Source: Nephrocerus scutellatus (lineage: Eukaryota; Arthropoda; Insecta; Diptera; Pipunculidae). Taken from it: 64,000 nt of DNA. The stretch spans positions 119,628,930 to 119,692,929 of the forward strand of contig OX352762.1 in assembly GCA_947095585.1 (NCBI GenBank), read 5' to 3'. Under the pieces are notes generated by a model. That model was not told the origin of the DNA. It did no database searches and saw only the letters and a program-made list of their open reading frames with translations. Each line of letters starts with the position of its first letter. The first letter of the stretch is position 1. Both the position numbers and the translations under genes were made by a program. Below are positions 1 through 11,800 of this stretch, piece after piece.

Positions 1-458
1 TGAGGGCATCACATAGTATGTGCTCTGGCGTCTCCTCTGCCTCGCCATTCTTATGGGTTATTGATTATGGATTATTACAAAAAGTGTTGTCCATCGGAGA
101 TCCACATGTATATAAAATTTGAAGAAAAAAAAACGGCTTAATTGTTTTAAATTTGTATGGAGCCCCACGACTATGGGGTCTCTAAAATTTTAACAAAAAG
201 TGTTGCCCATCGAAGCTAGACATGTGTATAAAATTTAAAGAAAATCGGGCTAATTTTTAAGAAATTTATATGGGCACCCCTCGGCCCTGAGGCCTTGGGG
301 GCCCCATATAGAAACTTTAATAGAAAGTGATGTCACAGGAAATACACATGCGGGCTTTGGGAAGTGGCTTTAAAACTGATCCCAAGATTCCACGACCCAC
401 AGACAGACAAACAGACGGACAGACGTGCCAGGGGCACTCGAAGTTAATATAGAGAATT
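1..458 (-). repeat. TCTCTATATTAACTTCG-family repeat, copy 1
   Basis: This copy is in inverse orientation and is cut by the window edge. It ends at about 458 with the reverse complement of the conserved family terminus AATTCTCTATATTAACTTCG. Going inward it shows the cagacagacaaacagacggac simple stretch, a segment related to 'ttaacccacttcc', and two units carrying 'catgtgtataaaatttgaagaaaatcggg' followed by a GC-rich 'ggagcccc' block. At least ten other copies lie in this window. Being a repeat is certain; its class is not established. Confidence 0.8.
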
Positions 459-829
459 GAAAAAGAAAGAAAGCGCGTTGACTTATTACTCGCAGTTTAT
501 GAATTATGACTTAACATTATGAATTACTACTAGTACAATTAATTGATATATGAAGGTTAAAGACCAATGAGTAATAAAACTTCTTTTAAATGTTATGAAT
601 TGAATAAGAAAGTTTTAAAAAACAAAAAACCCGCTTTTTTCGTTTTCTTAACAACGTAGTCAATGATGTAGCTAACAGGATAGTTAATAATTGACTACAT
701 AGTTTTAATTAACAACGTGTTTTTTTGTTTTAATTTTTTACGTTTTTAGCTACTTAGCAACTCTGGTCCTTTCTAACGGAATACAGCGATTATTGCGCTT
801 TATATAAATTGTGAATATATGATCTACTC
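459..829. other. AT-rich stretch, nothing recognised
   Basis: AT-rich non-coding sequence with homopolymer runs. I see no ORF, RNA gene or repeat unit here. Confidence 0.5.
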
Positions 830-849
830 ACAAATACTTTGTTTGACTT

Positions 850-1135
850 TGGGAGGCATAATAATAATATTCGGCGCGACAGACCATTGCGGTCGAAGAC
901 CTAGCTTCCCGCGAGCATTTGTGTTGCTTATGGATATATTTTTGGACACAAATGGAATGGACCCGAACGACGAATTGAGAAGCTTTCCATGACAATTTAT
1001 TACTCTCGGAACGTTTGTCACCCATTTGCGAGAGGTGGGACACCGTGAAAAATACTTTTGGTGTTACTGGGATGCGAACCACGAACCTCCTGCTCAGTAG
1101 CCACGCGCATTTCCACTGACCCACGGCGAAGTCAT
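850..1135 (-). repeat. tRNA-derived SINE, copy 1
   Basis: Read on the minus strand, the head carries both parts of an internal RNA polymerase III promoter. An A-box-like TGGGTCAGTGG lies at 1123..1113 (consensus TRGCNNAGYGG, one mismatch) and a B-box-like GGTTCGCATCC at 1080..1070 (consensus GGTTCGANTCC). They are 33 bases apart, as in a tRNA. The tRNA-like head is followed by an unrelated body of about 200 bases. A weaker relative lies at 33355..33605 in the same orientation, which supports a dispersed family. The parental tRNA cannot be named. A minus-strand ORF across this region is only an accidental translation of the repeat. Confidence 0.6.
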
Positions 1136-1139
1136 AATG

Positions 1140-2560
1140 AAATACAACAATTGATTTCATGTATATAGATACGTACTGAAACGTTGTGCTGCAGGCTGGC
1201 GACAGTTGACAGCTCAACTACATCATCGTTCATTCTCAATGCGAATGTTGTTTATTGGAGAAAGGTCATTATCGCGCACTTCTCAGCCAATTGCACAATT
1301 CGTGGATGGCATGGAGCTCGGTGTGCTGCTAACCTGCTTCTGGTTTTCTTCCAGTCGTCGAATAGCGTGTTTTAATTTAGAATTTTGTATGTAGTTATAA
1401 GAAAATTTAAAGACAAAACAGAATTGATTCCTTCTCGATTGTAATGATCAGTTTTGCAGGTTGGCTTAATGATTGTTCCGCACCAGATGCGCCATTATGC
1501 ACTTGCAATGCAACATTCCACTTTGCGTCGCCTTAGTTTTGTTTATTTATTCAATTTTTTGTTTTTATTATAAATTTGAAGGTTCACGACAATCGATGTG
1601 GCGGCGATTCCCGGAGACGTGATAAGGTCACCATCACCAGACAACCGCAACGCACCGCTCACGCTCACTGCTTGTTGTGTTATGAGCAGAGCCCAGAGCG
1701 TCGAACGGCATTCGCCTGATTGTGATGCGTTCGCGCATTTTAATAAAGTTTTTTGTGGTTGCTGTAATACTTTATTATGTAAGTATGAAGGTGTGTAGCT
1801 AGTTTTATTTATAGATATTGTTGATATGACTTGAAAATTAATTTGTTAAAAAATGTCGACTAAAAATTTCCATCAGGTTAGGCAGCATAGCAAGCTCTAC
1901 GCTACGCACACTAGTTTGTGAATGCTAGAAGCACAGACACAGTACTACCGGTGACTTAGTGGAATCAAGTGCGATCGCAGACAAAAAACAACGCACGATC
2001 GCACAACAGAGTGCATTAAAAAGTTCCTGGCGGACTGCACCGACTGTGCACCATTGCCAAAAAAAATGCCGGAAGTGAGGCAACGAAACGACCACTCATG
2101 TCGCGTTGTGTGGCTGTCATTTCGATGGTCAATGTGCTTTCGTTTGCGCGTTTCTCATTCGTTGCACAGAGAACAGAAATAAAATTGCACCAAGGATATA
2201 TGCAAGTACGGTGCGCCACGGGATGCGCGTTGGGAATGAAGGTCGCGGAAATTAAAAGTTGCAAGGACGGCAATGATAGGTGTGAATTTGAATTGATTAT
2301 TATTTTATGTAATGTAAAATACTAAGGTTGAGACTTATATTGTTGCTCAAGAGAATGACGAAAAGAATCGTTCTTTTAGAAGTAAAACTGGGAAATCAGC
2401 GTACGAGCAAAACGATAGAGAAAAATAAGGAATAATGACGGAAAATGGTGCTTTTGTGTCTGATAAAAGCGTGAATGCCGGAAGTAATAATAATATTCAT
2501 CTCCGCGAGAGATGATCGGCAATGAAGGGCTAGAATAGAATTTGTGGAGTCTGATTCCAG
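1140..2560. other. Intergenic, no gene recognised
   Basis: Mixed-composition sequence with a few ORFs under 90 codons and no recognisable domain. There are short stretches of moderate GC, for example around 1600..1740, but no convincing exon or RNA gene. Confidence 0.4.
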
Positions 2561-4080
2561 GGATTTCAGTGCGGCTTGGCTATCCGAGAATATACGGATA
2601 TCCTTAGCGGATATGACGTTTCACTTCAGGCAAAACAGGGCCACACTGATCGCCATAATTTCAGCCTGGAAAACACTACAGTGATTTGGAAGACAGAAAG
2701 AAAGGCTAAGATTTGGAATTTTTTAGAAAACCCCTCCGCCGACTCCGTCATCAGTGTTTGACCCGTCTGTGTAAAAATGAATGTGTTCATCTTCCACGTA
2801 GGCATCTTCGTCCCAGAATGATGTGGAGGGGAAGGTGACCTGGAAGTATTTGTTGAAATTAAGTTGCGGAATGTTGTAGTCTATGTTGTCTGGGATCCTC
2901 ACTAAATTCAAGATAGAGCAGTGACCGATTTCATTTCTAGTCCTCTGGGGGATAGCATTAAGGCTAGCAGCTACTTGCCTGCTGTAAGTCTCGAGTGGTG
3001 TAACAGAATGTCCAATGCGGCGGATGGGGTTGTACGAAGTGCTCTGCTCATACAGAGACCAACTGATCTTTGGACTTTGCTTAATTTGTCACGGTTTACT
3101 TTCTTATTTAAGGCAGTCCGTCCACCATACAGTCACAGAAGAGTAGGTCTTACTACCGCTCTATATAGCCAATAGTTTATATGGGGTTGAAGACCGCCAA
3201 CGGCTATCAATGGTTTTTTGGATCAAAAGAGTTCCACTGTGGCTTTACGAACTCTTTCTTGTTAGCTTTCCATCTCAGCTTTCTGTCTAAAATAAGACCC
3301 AAATACTTGGCTCTATCAGAGAATGTTAAGTTTATACCTTTTATGGAAGGAGGTATAATAAGTGAAACTTTGTATTTCCTGGTGAATAGAACAAGCTCAG
3401 TTTTGTGAGGATTTATCCCTAAACCACAGCGATCTGCCCAGAAAGTTAGCTTGTCTCGGTCATTTTCCTCAACGTCATCCGCATAAGCGATTACTCTGCA
3501 GCCCTCGCCTCTTAGACATACCAGCAATTTATTTACCGATAAGTTCCATAGAAGGGGGACAGGACTCCACCTTGTGGGGTTCCTCTGCAGACAGACCTTC
3601 TGGCAGACGTCACGCCCAGCTTTGAATTAATAATCCTACTTGTGAGCAGAATATTAATCAATTCGCCAAGCGAATCGTCCACCCTCCAAGTCGACAGCGC
3701 ATCCGTAATCGCAGATGTGTTGATGTGTTTAAAAGCGCCTTCAATGTCTAGGAATACCACCATTGTGTACTCCTTGTGGTGAAGGGAATGTTGAATAGAA
3801 CGTCTGTAGACAGAAGTGTTTTGCCAATACGTGTGCATATGTAGTTATTGACCAGTCTTTCCAGTGCCTTTAACAGGAATGATGAAAGATCAATTGGTCT
3901 GAGATCATTTGGACTAACATGCGACCATTTGACGGCTTTGGGTATGAAAACCACGTTTACAGGACTCCATAAAACTGAAATATGGGCCAGATCGAGACAA
4001 CTCTTTAGAATTGTTTCCACCAAAGGAAAGTTAATATGCAAAGTCCATTGCAGCTCCGCTTGGAATTATGCCATCAGGTC
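2560..4080 (-). mobile_element. Broken LOA-like non-LTR retrotransposon (RT plus RNase H), copy A
   Basis: Minus-strand pieces in several frames line up in the order expected of a non-LTR ORF2. About 4040..3760 carries the RT start (SPNDLRPIDLSSFLLKALE). About 3800..3540 has FLDIEGAFKHI and then RGTPQGGVLSP. About 3525..3210 has the intact active site AYADD with the following LVLFTRKYKV and KYLGLILDRKLRW motifs. About 3200..2920 is the thumb (RAVVRPTLLYG-like). About 2910..2720 is the RNase H start, FYTDGSNTDDGVGGGVF. RT with a QGGVLSP motif followed by RNase H fits the LOA or related clades (family knowledge). Frameshifts and stops make it dead. The endonuclease end and the 3' end are missing. 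A relative lies at 28957..30990. Confidence 0.75.
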
Positions 4081-4930
4081 TTGCAGATTTGTATGGCGAA
4101 TTGGCGAATAAGTACAAGCCATATGATTTTGTGGGTCACCTGAAGATACTTAACAAATCCATCCTCGAAACGGACATGATCTCTGTACCGTACCTGACAA
4201 AATGTTCAAAGAATACAGTTCTGGTTACCGGTAATTTGCCGTTGAAATATTGTGTACCGACTCAATACCCGAAATATTTGATTTAGTATACTGACGGATA
4301 TAAGTTGGAATTTGCAGAGGATGTATTTCAGGTCAAAATTCATGCCATTGAGTTCTGAATGCTTCAATATTACTATTTATTCAGATATTGGCGAGGTCCT
4401 CGTTCGAGAGGAAAGTCTTGTGGAGAATTGTTGGTTTCGTATGTGGAGGGACCCTATAATGATCAGACCATTATTAACTTTATTTATGGGACACAACAGC
4501 TAATTCGGCCAAGCGTATGTCGAAAAAGATGGCGTAGACAACGACGCTCAGAGTTAAGGGATGGCAAATCAAGCTACCGCTAAAGCAAAGATTAGCTCCT
4601 GAGGAAGAAACCTTTGTCAATCCTACAAGAAAAGTACCACAGGGAGTTGGGGAATCCAAAATACTACTCAACCCATATTCCTATTATGCAGTTCCTTAAT
4701 TCAATAAGGAAAGTCAAAGAATGGTAGTGGCGGGTTGCTGAGATACCATCAAAACAGTGAAAGTTTGCTGACTCTCTCGGGGGCAGCATGTTCTCTGTGA
4801 GTGCCTGGCTGTGGTGCAGATAAGACGAATAGACGAAGTCCACAACCAGGAGGTACTTACCTCAGCAAAACTTTGAGTTAATGAACACTAGTGACGTACT
4901 CACCATCATAAGGCAGGTGATGCGCTCCCT
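4081..4930 (+). mobile_element. Scrambled non-LTR retrotransposon debris
   Basis: Short plus-strand matches to retroelement ORF2 ends occur out of frame with one another. At about 4287 there is YTDGYKLEF, an RNase H-like start (YTDGSK consensus), followed by an IHAIE motif. Near 4405 there is a FERKVL-type motif of RTE-like C-termini. At about 4795 there is a CECLA-like motif resembling the cysteine-rich tail of RNase H-bearing elements. Each match is weak alone. The orientation is opposite to the LOA copy next door, so several insertions have probably been overlaid. It has no coding capacity. Confidence 0.35.
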
Positions 4931-5985
4931 GTGTTAATCAGTAGGACCTTGCCACAAAATACTTTTTAAAACTGCTGTGTGTCAGCTACTGGACAGGAAG
5001 CTATTCTATTTTCTTTACCAACAACTTATGCACTAGTTTTAGACAATGATTTAGAATCCACACTTGGATTCATCTCAAAATTCCATTCTCGAAATCAAAA
5101 AAGCATTTACCATCACCTACAATATCTTTTACTACAAAATACACTACGAAGTAATTTTTTTTGCAATATTTATTTTAACAAAATATTAGATCAAATTTAC
5201 GGTGTAATTATCTGCACAATGGCTGGCACATATACAAACATACAGTACACACTCAATATAGTGGTAGTGATAACTCAATAATTATCTTGGCACCTGGACG
5301 AATATCTAACGAATCTAAAAAGTACATAAAAGTAATACAATAATTATAATAACAATTACAGTGTAAGTTTAAAATCTAGGTATAAGAAAATAATAATTGT
5401 AATTTTAACAATAGTTCTAGAGTACAATAGTAGTATAAATATAACATTAATTCTAATTCAATGATTATAGTAAAACACTTAGTGTATGACAATATGACAA
5501 ACAGCAATAAAAATATTTAACAAAATTTTGAAAATTCATTTCAAAGTACAACATCAATTGGTAGTATATATTCATTAATAACTGTAGTGGTGATAGAGAG
5601 ATACGGTGATGTTGAAGAACACAGGATCGGTGATTGGATGGCAGCAACGCGGTGATCAATTTGTTCCTTCTGCTAAGACTTAAATACAAAATCCAAAATT
5701 AAGTTGTGTTGTGTGCAAGGCCTGTGCTGGCTGGCAAACCTATTCAGGTGAAATTCAAAATACGTGTCTTTTAAAATTCAGATTTTATAGTGTCAGGGTG
5801 TTCGTAATTCCCAAGCGACAATTTACCCGGCCTGTCTTGTAAACTTTCCCTCAATTGTTAAAGAAGAGATAAAAAAAAGCCCGAAGGCACAGCTATTCAA
5901 CAAAATCTTACCACAAACGCCGATTTGGTGTAGGAAGTTAATTCAAAAATTGCTAAGTTTTCAATTAACTTAAAAGTCATAACTA
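4931..5985. other. AT-rich intergenic stretch, nothing recognised
   Basis: Very AT-rich from 5100 to 5700, with short accidental ORFs only. It is bounded on the right by the TA and terminal repeat of the decayed mariner. Confidence 0.5.
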
Positions 5986-7075
5986 AAGGGGTTTTCAGTT
6001 GGGACGCCTCGATTTTCTAATAGCTGTTCTTGATTACCTGTCTAATGTTGGCTATTGTTTGATCAACAATTTAACTCATCTATACTGCTATTTAATCATC
6101 AAAAATTACCCGCTCCAGTTATATTTGGAAATTATTCAAATTTTATATCAAAATTTGTGTTGGGTTCGGTTTACCAACGCTATCTCCAATTGTCGATCCA
6201 CAGAAACGAACAGTTGAACGTCTTGTGGGAATTTTTAAGCTAACATATTCCACCTTATAATATTCCCGAACCGAAAAAGAAAAAGATGCACACAGAGTGT
6301 CGATAATATTGCCACTGCAGTCGCGAGTATACGTGAGGTTCCAAATTTGTCAATTCCGCGTCGATCTTAGAAACAGTTTGTGGCGAGTTGTGCACAAGGA
6401 CTTTGACTTGCATTCCAATAAGATCCCTTTAACCCAAGAATGATCCCTTTAAGCAAAGCCGAACGACCATTAACCGCATTATAACTGATTAGGTCTTAAA
6501 CATTTACGAAAACAATCTCGAGCCCATTTCTGTGCCAACGGCTTCGTTAATAATTGTCGTATTTGGGTATGACAGTAACTCGAAGCCATTTAAGAAATAA
6601 CATTTAGGCAAAAAAAATTTACCGTTTCATGATGGAGTGGTCATTTGCCCACTTCTTCTTCTTTAGTAATGCAACGCGGTCACAATCAATGGAGTATATT
6701 GACTATTGTTGACTATCTATTTTTGAGATAAATTGAAAGAGGTTAACTTGAAAGGCAGAATAAAGTACACAGCTGCTCAAACAAAAAAGTTATTGAAGTG
6801 AAAGTTCGGTGGCCGTGTTATCTTCTAAAATGGACCAGTCAATTTTCTGCCTAGTTCGTGCAACTTGACGGCTATGGACTTTTTTCTTTAGAACTATGTT
6901 AAGTCAACAACTATGCCAATAAGCCAGTGAGTTTTAAAGACCCTAGGACCAACATAGATCTTGAAATTGCTGGCATATCGCACGATTTATGCGAAAAAGT
7001 TATCAACAATTGGGTTCAGTGCATTCAGTCGTGTAGACGTTTGATAGATAAGTATTATTTTAGTCTTAACTATTT
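5986..7075 (+). pseudogene. Decayed DD41D mariner-like element, copy 1
   Basis: A TA at 5984..5985 is followed by AAAGGGGTTTTCAG-type sequence resembling the ends of the other DD41D elements here (AAAGGGTTTTTCA at 47949). Plus-strand fragments follow the transposase order with many stops and shifts. About 6300 gives the helix-turn-helix region VASIREVPNLSIPRRS. About 6790 gives KKLLK-KFGGRVIF-NGPVNF then SCNLTAMDFFL, the region of the third catalytic Asp. About 6975..7060 gives ISHDLCEKVINNWVQCIQSCRR, the C-terminal end. The part holding the first two Asp residues is largely deleted. The right terminal repeat was not found. Confidence 0.65.
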
Positions 7076-7322
7076 GTTCCAGGGCGCTTTGATACCCACA
7101 TACCCCTTCCTCCTTTCCTTCCTTTTTTTTTTTTTTTTATATATAGAGACTGACTCCCGGAATGACTTACGTCACGCCAATAAGTTGGAGAGATGATAGA
7201 GAAATAAGTACTAAACACATAGTTTTAGTCTTTCCTATGGGCAGCTAAAACTGGACTCTAATTACGCTCGTTCTCTCATATTTTCTTGCATTTTATTTGA
7301 TACAGCATAGCTTATAGTACGC

Positions 7323-7473
7323 ACAAAACACAGTAAAGAAAGCAGCGCAGCACATAGGACACAGTCATTATGATGCCGCTATAAGGCGTGATGTTCGAAC
7401 AAAACACAGCACAGCAAGAAACGCAACGAACAGTGCATTATGGAGCACACAGTCATCATGATGCCGCTTTAAT
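7323..7473. repeat. Two-copy direct repeat of about 75 bp
   Basis: The blocks starting at 7323 and 7399 both begin ACAAAACACAG and both end CACAGTCAT(T/C)ATGATGCCGCT. The unit is about 75 bases with small internal differences. No gene is implied. It lies between the decayed mariner and the Larp6 3' side. Confidence 0.7.
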
Positions 7474-7475
7474 TT

Positions 7476-8829
7476 TAAATATATTTTTTAGGGATATTTT
7501 AACAAATTGTGTATTAACCTTAACATATTGATATATGTTATCGCCGACTCTTTTATAGACATTTTTGGGTTATACAACTTTTCTCTAGAATGCAATTAAT
7601 TTTCTATAGAATGCGCATTTGCTCGACTTTAGTTATTGAGTTACAAAATTGGTCGTCACGAAAGGCCCTTTTATTTTAATTGGATAATATATAGTCTATG
7701 TTCACTCTGAAGGTCCTCTCTAAATATTAATGAAAGAATTTTTGAAATCGGTCCAGTAATTTCGAAGATTACCTCCTACATAATAACTTTTTGTAGCAGA
7801 TGTTGTGTCTTCTATTCAATGAAGTTGAATATTTTCTAACATTTGTAAGTGAAAAACTTGCTAAAACGTAAAATGTTCATCACTTCCATCCGATTCTGGC
7901 TTTAGAAGTGTTTACTGTATCATATATTCTTGATATTACATAACTAGGGATATAAAAAGATTTGCTGTCATGGTTCTATACATGTCTCCTACCACAGCAC
8001 ACTAGAAGGAGGAACATGCCTTTGCAGGTATACAATCTACGATGATATCGAAGAGAGTTTCTTTACCACTCGTCGTTCTATAACCTGCAATGACCAACTA
8101 TTATAAAAGAACCACGAGATCCTGGCTACTATCTGGTGTTTGGTAAAATCTATAATCGAACATTAGAACAAGCCGTAACAAACATTTAAATTACGAAGCT
8201 GCGCACAGGTCCTTTGTACGAAATGTAACTTAAATTAATGTTATACAGATACAAAAACTATTTACAAATATTTTACAGTAAATAAATTACCGTAACACGT
8301 TCTTGCTCTTCTTTAATTTACTCTTTTTCTTTCCTACTCTGTTGCATTTTTGCCTTGAACAGGCAATCCCATCTACAAGCGCTGACACAACTGGAGAGAA
8401 AACTATATACCTGAGGTGAACAATTTATTTTATAAATTATACCAAGAAAGACATTTCAGTGAAAAATAAAGTGGTCTACTAGTTGGTTAAACCATCGAAC
8501 AATTTTACCTAATATCTTTATCTAGGTAATCTTTCCAAAATCAATTTTTTCGTGGCTTAAAAATCAATACTAATAACCATTTTTACTTACATCATTGTGA
8601 AAATTAGAAATTGACCGAATCACCCTGTGCACAGTAATCGTCTGTAATTAGAGAAATAAAAGAAAAGCAGAAAAAAATTAGCACAAATGACAGAAAAAAC
8701 GAAAATAAAATAAAATTGCGTTCATTACATCAAGTCATCATTAATTACCACGATCGCAATGCCTTGACAACGTTTAACAAAATAACAGCCCACTTTGCTT
8801 GTCTTCCCCCTTAACTCCTTGCCAAATCA
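7476..8829. other. Intergenic sequence and probable Larp6 3' UTR
   Basis: No ORF of note. The part next to 8829 must contain the 3' untranslated region of the minus-strand Larp6 gene. The nearest canonical minus-strand poly(A) signal I see is AATAAA, seen as tttatt at about 8426..8431 on the plus strand. That would give a 3' UTR of roughly 400 bases. The true cleavage site is not visible from sequence alone. Confidence 0.35.
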
Positions 8830-11800
8830 TCAATTGACTGGGGCAACAGTTTGTCCGAATTTGCGTGCCCGCGATCCGAACCCTTTGCTGCCGTCAGGTC
8901 CTATCGGTGTCCGGACGAGGTTTTCTGCATTTTTATGCGCATTCAGGAAACTGCCCGATCGTGATCGTGGTGATCCATCGAATTCGCCAGATTTGTACGA
9001 GTTAAGGAAACTGCCTGTCCTCGACCTTGGTGATCCGTCGAAATCATTTTTGTACGAGTTCAAAAAGCTTCCAGTGCGCGATCGTGGTGATCCCTCGAAA
9101 TCTGAACCGAAGGAATACCGACGATCATAGCCAGAATCTGTGGAGATCCTTCGCCCATTAATGTATTGATCATAGTTGGAGAGTTTACGATTCGGATCGA
9201 AATTGTTCGAATAACGGCGGAACGTGTTGTAGCCGCCTCCGCCGCCTCCCACATTACCATCATTGTCGTACAACATGCCCGAATTGGTCTCGATCGATTG
9301 CTTGCGATCCAAGTTGAAGTCATTGGACATACGTCTCGGGCAGATGTTATGCTGCTGTGGCAATATATCGTTCGAATTCGAGTAAGTCCGTTCGAATTGG
9401 AACGAACCGTTGGAGCCACGTCGCGGCTGGCCGCAATCGCTGGAGCCTTGCGAGATCTTTCGATAAACCTCTGTTCCTGTGCATTGCGAAACACGCCGTG
9501 AGCACGGACAGTTTTCCGAGCAGGTTGAATTTCGCCTCGATGCAGACGCCGTCTCTGAGCAATTGGATGGTCGGCGTGAAATCTCCGAACATGTCGAATA
9601 ACCATCAGAGCAGACCGAGTATCGACGAACCGGGTTATTCATGTTGTTGTTGATGTTGTTGTGACTGCTGCTGCTGTTGCTATGGTTGTTTCCGCTATTA
9701 TTATTTATTAGATCTACTGAGGCGGGCAGACTTGCTGCCACTGCTGGCGAAGCGGCCGGTGAGGTATTACTGAATCGCCGCGGCGATGATGCAAAAAAAC
9801 TCATATTTCCTCCACCGATTGGCGGCGACATGGCTGCTGCGGAATCATGTGTCTGACCGCTGATGCTATTACGCCACTGGTAATGACTCATTTGCTGTTG
9901 CGAATTATGGTGCATCGGTTGGTGTTGGTGCTGATAGTGCTGTAGATGATTCTGATGTTGGTGTTGGTGCTGATGCTGGTGTTGATGCTGATACAAATCG
10001 GCGACGTTCTTCGAATGATAGTCGCTGGTCGAGGAAAGATTTCGTCGCAACTTGTATCGCAGATCGGTATCAGCTGAGGAAATTACTCCGCTAAAGCTGC
10101 CGCCGCGTGCTCTCTCGTAATTATTCTCATGGAATCTGTAATTATCGACCATTTTGGTAACTGGTGCACCGACAGCTACACCAGTAGCTGTGTTGCCAAC
10201 GGCCTTCTTGCCTGTTTTCTTCTTGGGCGCAACCATATCGTACACTTGGAAGTTGCCACTTAAACTCTTTGCGTCCCTAGCAGACAACGAGTCAACATAT
10301 TCCACCAGAGCGCATTCCTTCTGCTGCATTTCCGGGTATTTATTCATAAATTGTCGCACATCCACTGGGATAGCCATGCCCGGCTTTAAAATTCGAATTA
10401 ATGCGATTTCACCGCATTTAGCAAAAATGTCCGAAACCTTCTCGATGGTCAACTTCTCCAGGGGCAAATCACAGGCGACTATTGTCCTCGATGGCATCGT
10501 TTCATCGAAACTTGGCAGTGGATCAATGCGACGTACTTTTGTACCCAAATCGTTCAGTTCGATTTTTCTGCTCATCTGACGGACAGCATAGCCGACAACT
10601 TTCCATTCCTTCGTCAGCTGGCGGACACGCTTGAAACTCGACACCAGTTTCAGCGACACAAATCCCTCCTTATTGCGACGCACATGCTTCAGCAGGAATG
10701 CATCTTTCAGAATGCTGTCGTTCGAAAAGTAGAATTCCACCTGCTCTGCTATCTCAGCAGACAACTCATCGTCCGGAATATCAGCTGGATCCAATGTATC
10801 GATTTCGTTCACCACCACCATCGATTGATTATCAAGGCTGTTGCCAGCACTTGACTCGGCGCTGCTCGCCGCCTTCGGACTGGTAGTATTGCATTCATTT
10901 GGGTCAAGGTCTACGGCCGACTGTTTCTTTGACATTGTCAAGAATGAACGATGAACACGTCGCGTGGCATTTGCGGCAGTCGCTGCGGTCTCCTCGCCTG
11001 CAGTATCGGATGGCGATGATTGTGAATTTTGCACATCCACCGTAGAGGCATGCCCATCTTCAGACATTACTGTATGATCCAATTCGAATTGGTAATTGGG
11101 ATGAAGGTAGATATTATCCAAATGATTATAGTGATGATGGTGATGGTGATGATGATGTCGGAATTTCTCCAAGTTAACTTCGCTGAGCACCGAAACTGGT
11201 GGACTGCCCACCGAACTGGGCGGTGATACTAGCTCGTTATGATGTAGCGAAACCATTTGACGCTGCAAATTAATTTCCTTCATCACTGTGTGATTGTCAA
11301 TAGCTAGCGGTTTCAATTCGTCATCCTCCTCGGCTGATTCCTCGGAGCATTCAATTGAGGATCCCATTCCGACGTCAATTAGTTTGTCATCAAAAGCTGC
11401 AAGTGGTGGTACTACAACAGCTGGCTGCTGTTCTGCGGTTGGCATATTCCGTAATGTTATAAATTTATCAACATCATCATCGTCGAGTTCACGAGCACAA
11501 GCACCTTCCTCTTCTTTGTCTGCAGCAGCTATCGCAGCTCGCTCCGCTTGAGCCTGCAAATTGCGTTTCGCGTGCAAACGTAAAATCTTCGATGGCAATG
11601 ACGAGGAGATCGGTACAATTGCCTTCGTTTGTGCTTGACTGGTTGTCGCTAAGTCGTCGTCGACGTTACTCCTGGGACAACAATGGCTTTCACTTTCCCC
11701 CACAACAGTCACTACAGAGAATATATGCCTCTGCGGTGATAATAATTGATGTTGTTGCGATTGTAGCTCCTCGACTTCATGGGCATTGAAATGATCCGCA

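Noticed and set aside
828..1217. 129-codon minus-strand ORF
   Set aside because: It lies over the SINE and reads a tRNA-derived head; coding is implausible.
9060..11551. Several ORFs of 60-180 codons antisense to or in other frames of Larp6 (for example 9060..9605 minus, 10154..10579 plus, 11294..11551 plus)
   Set aside because: They are shadows produced by the repetitive, GC-biased Larp6 coding sequence and carry no domain of their own.
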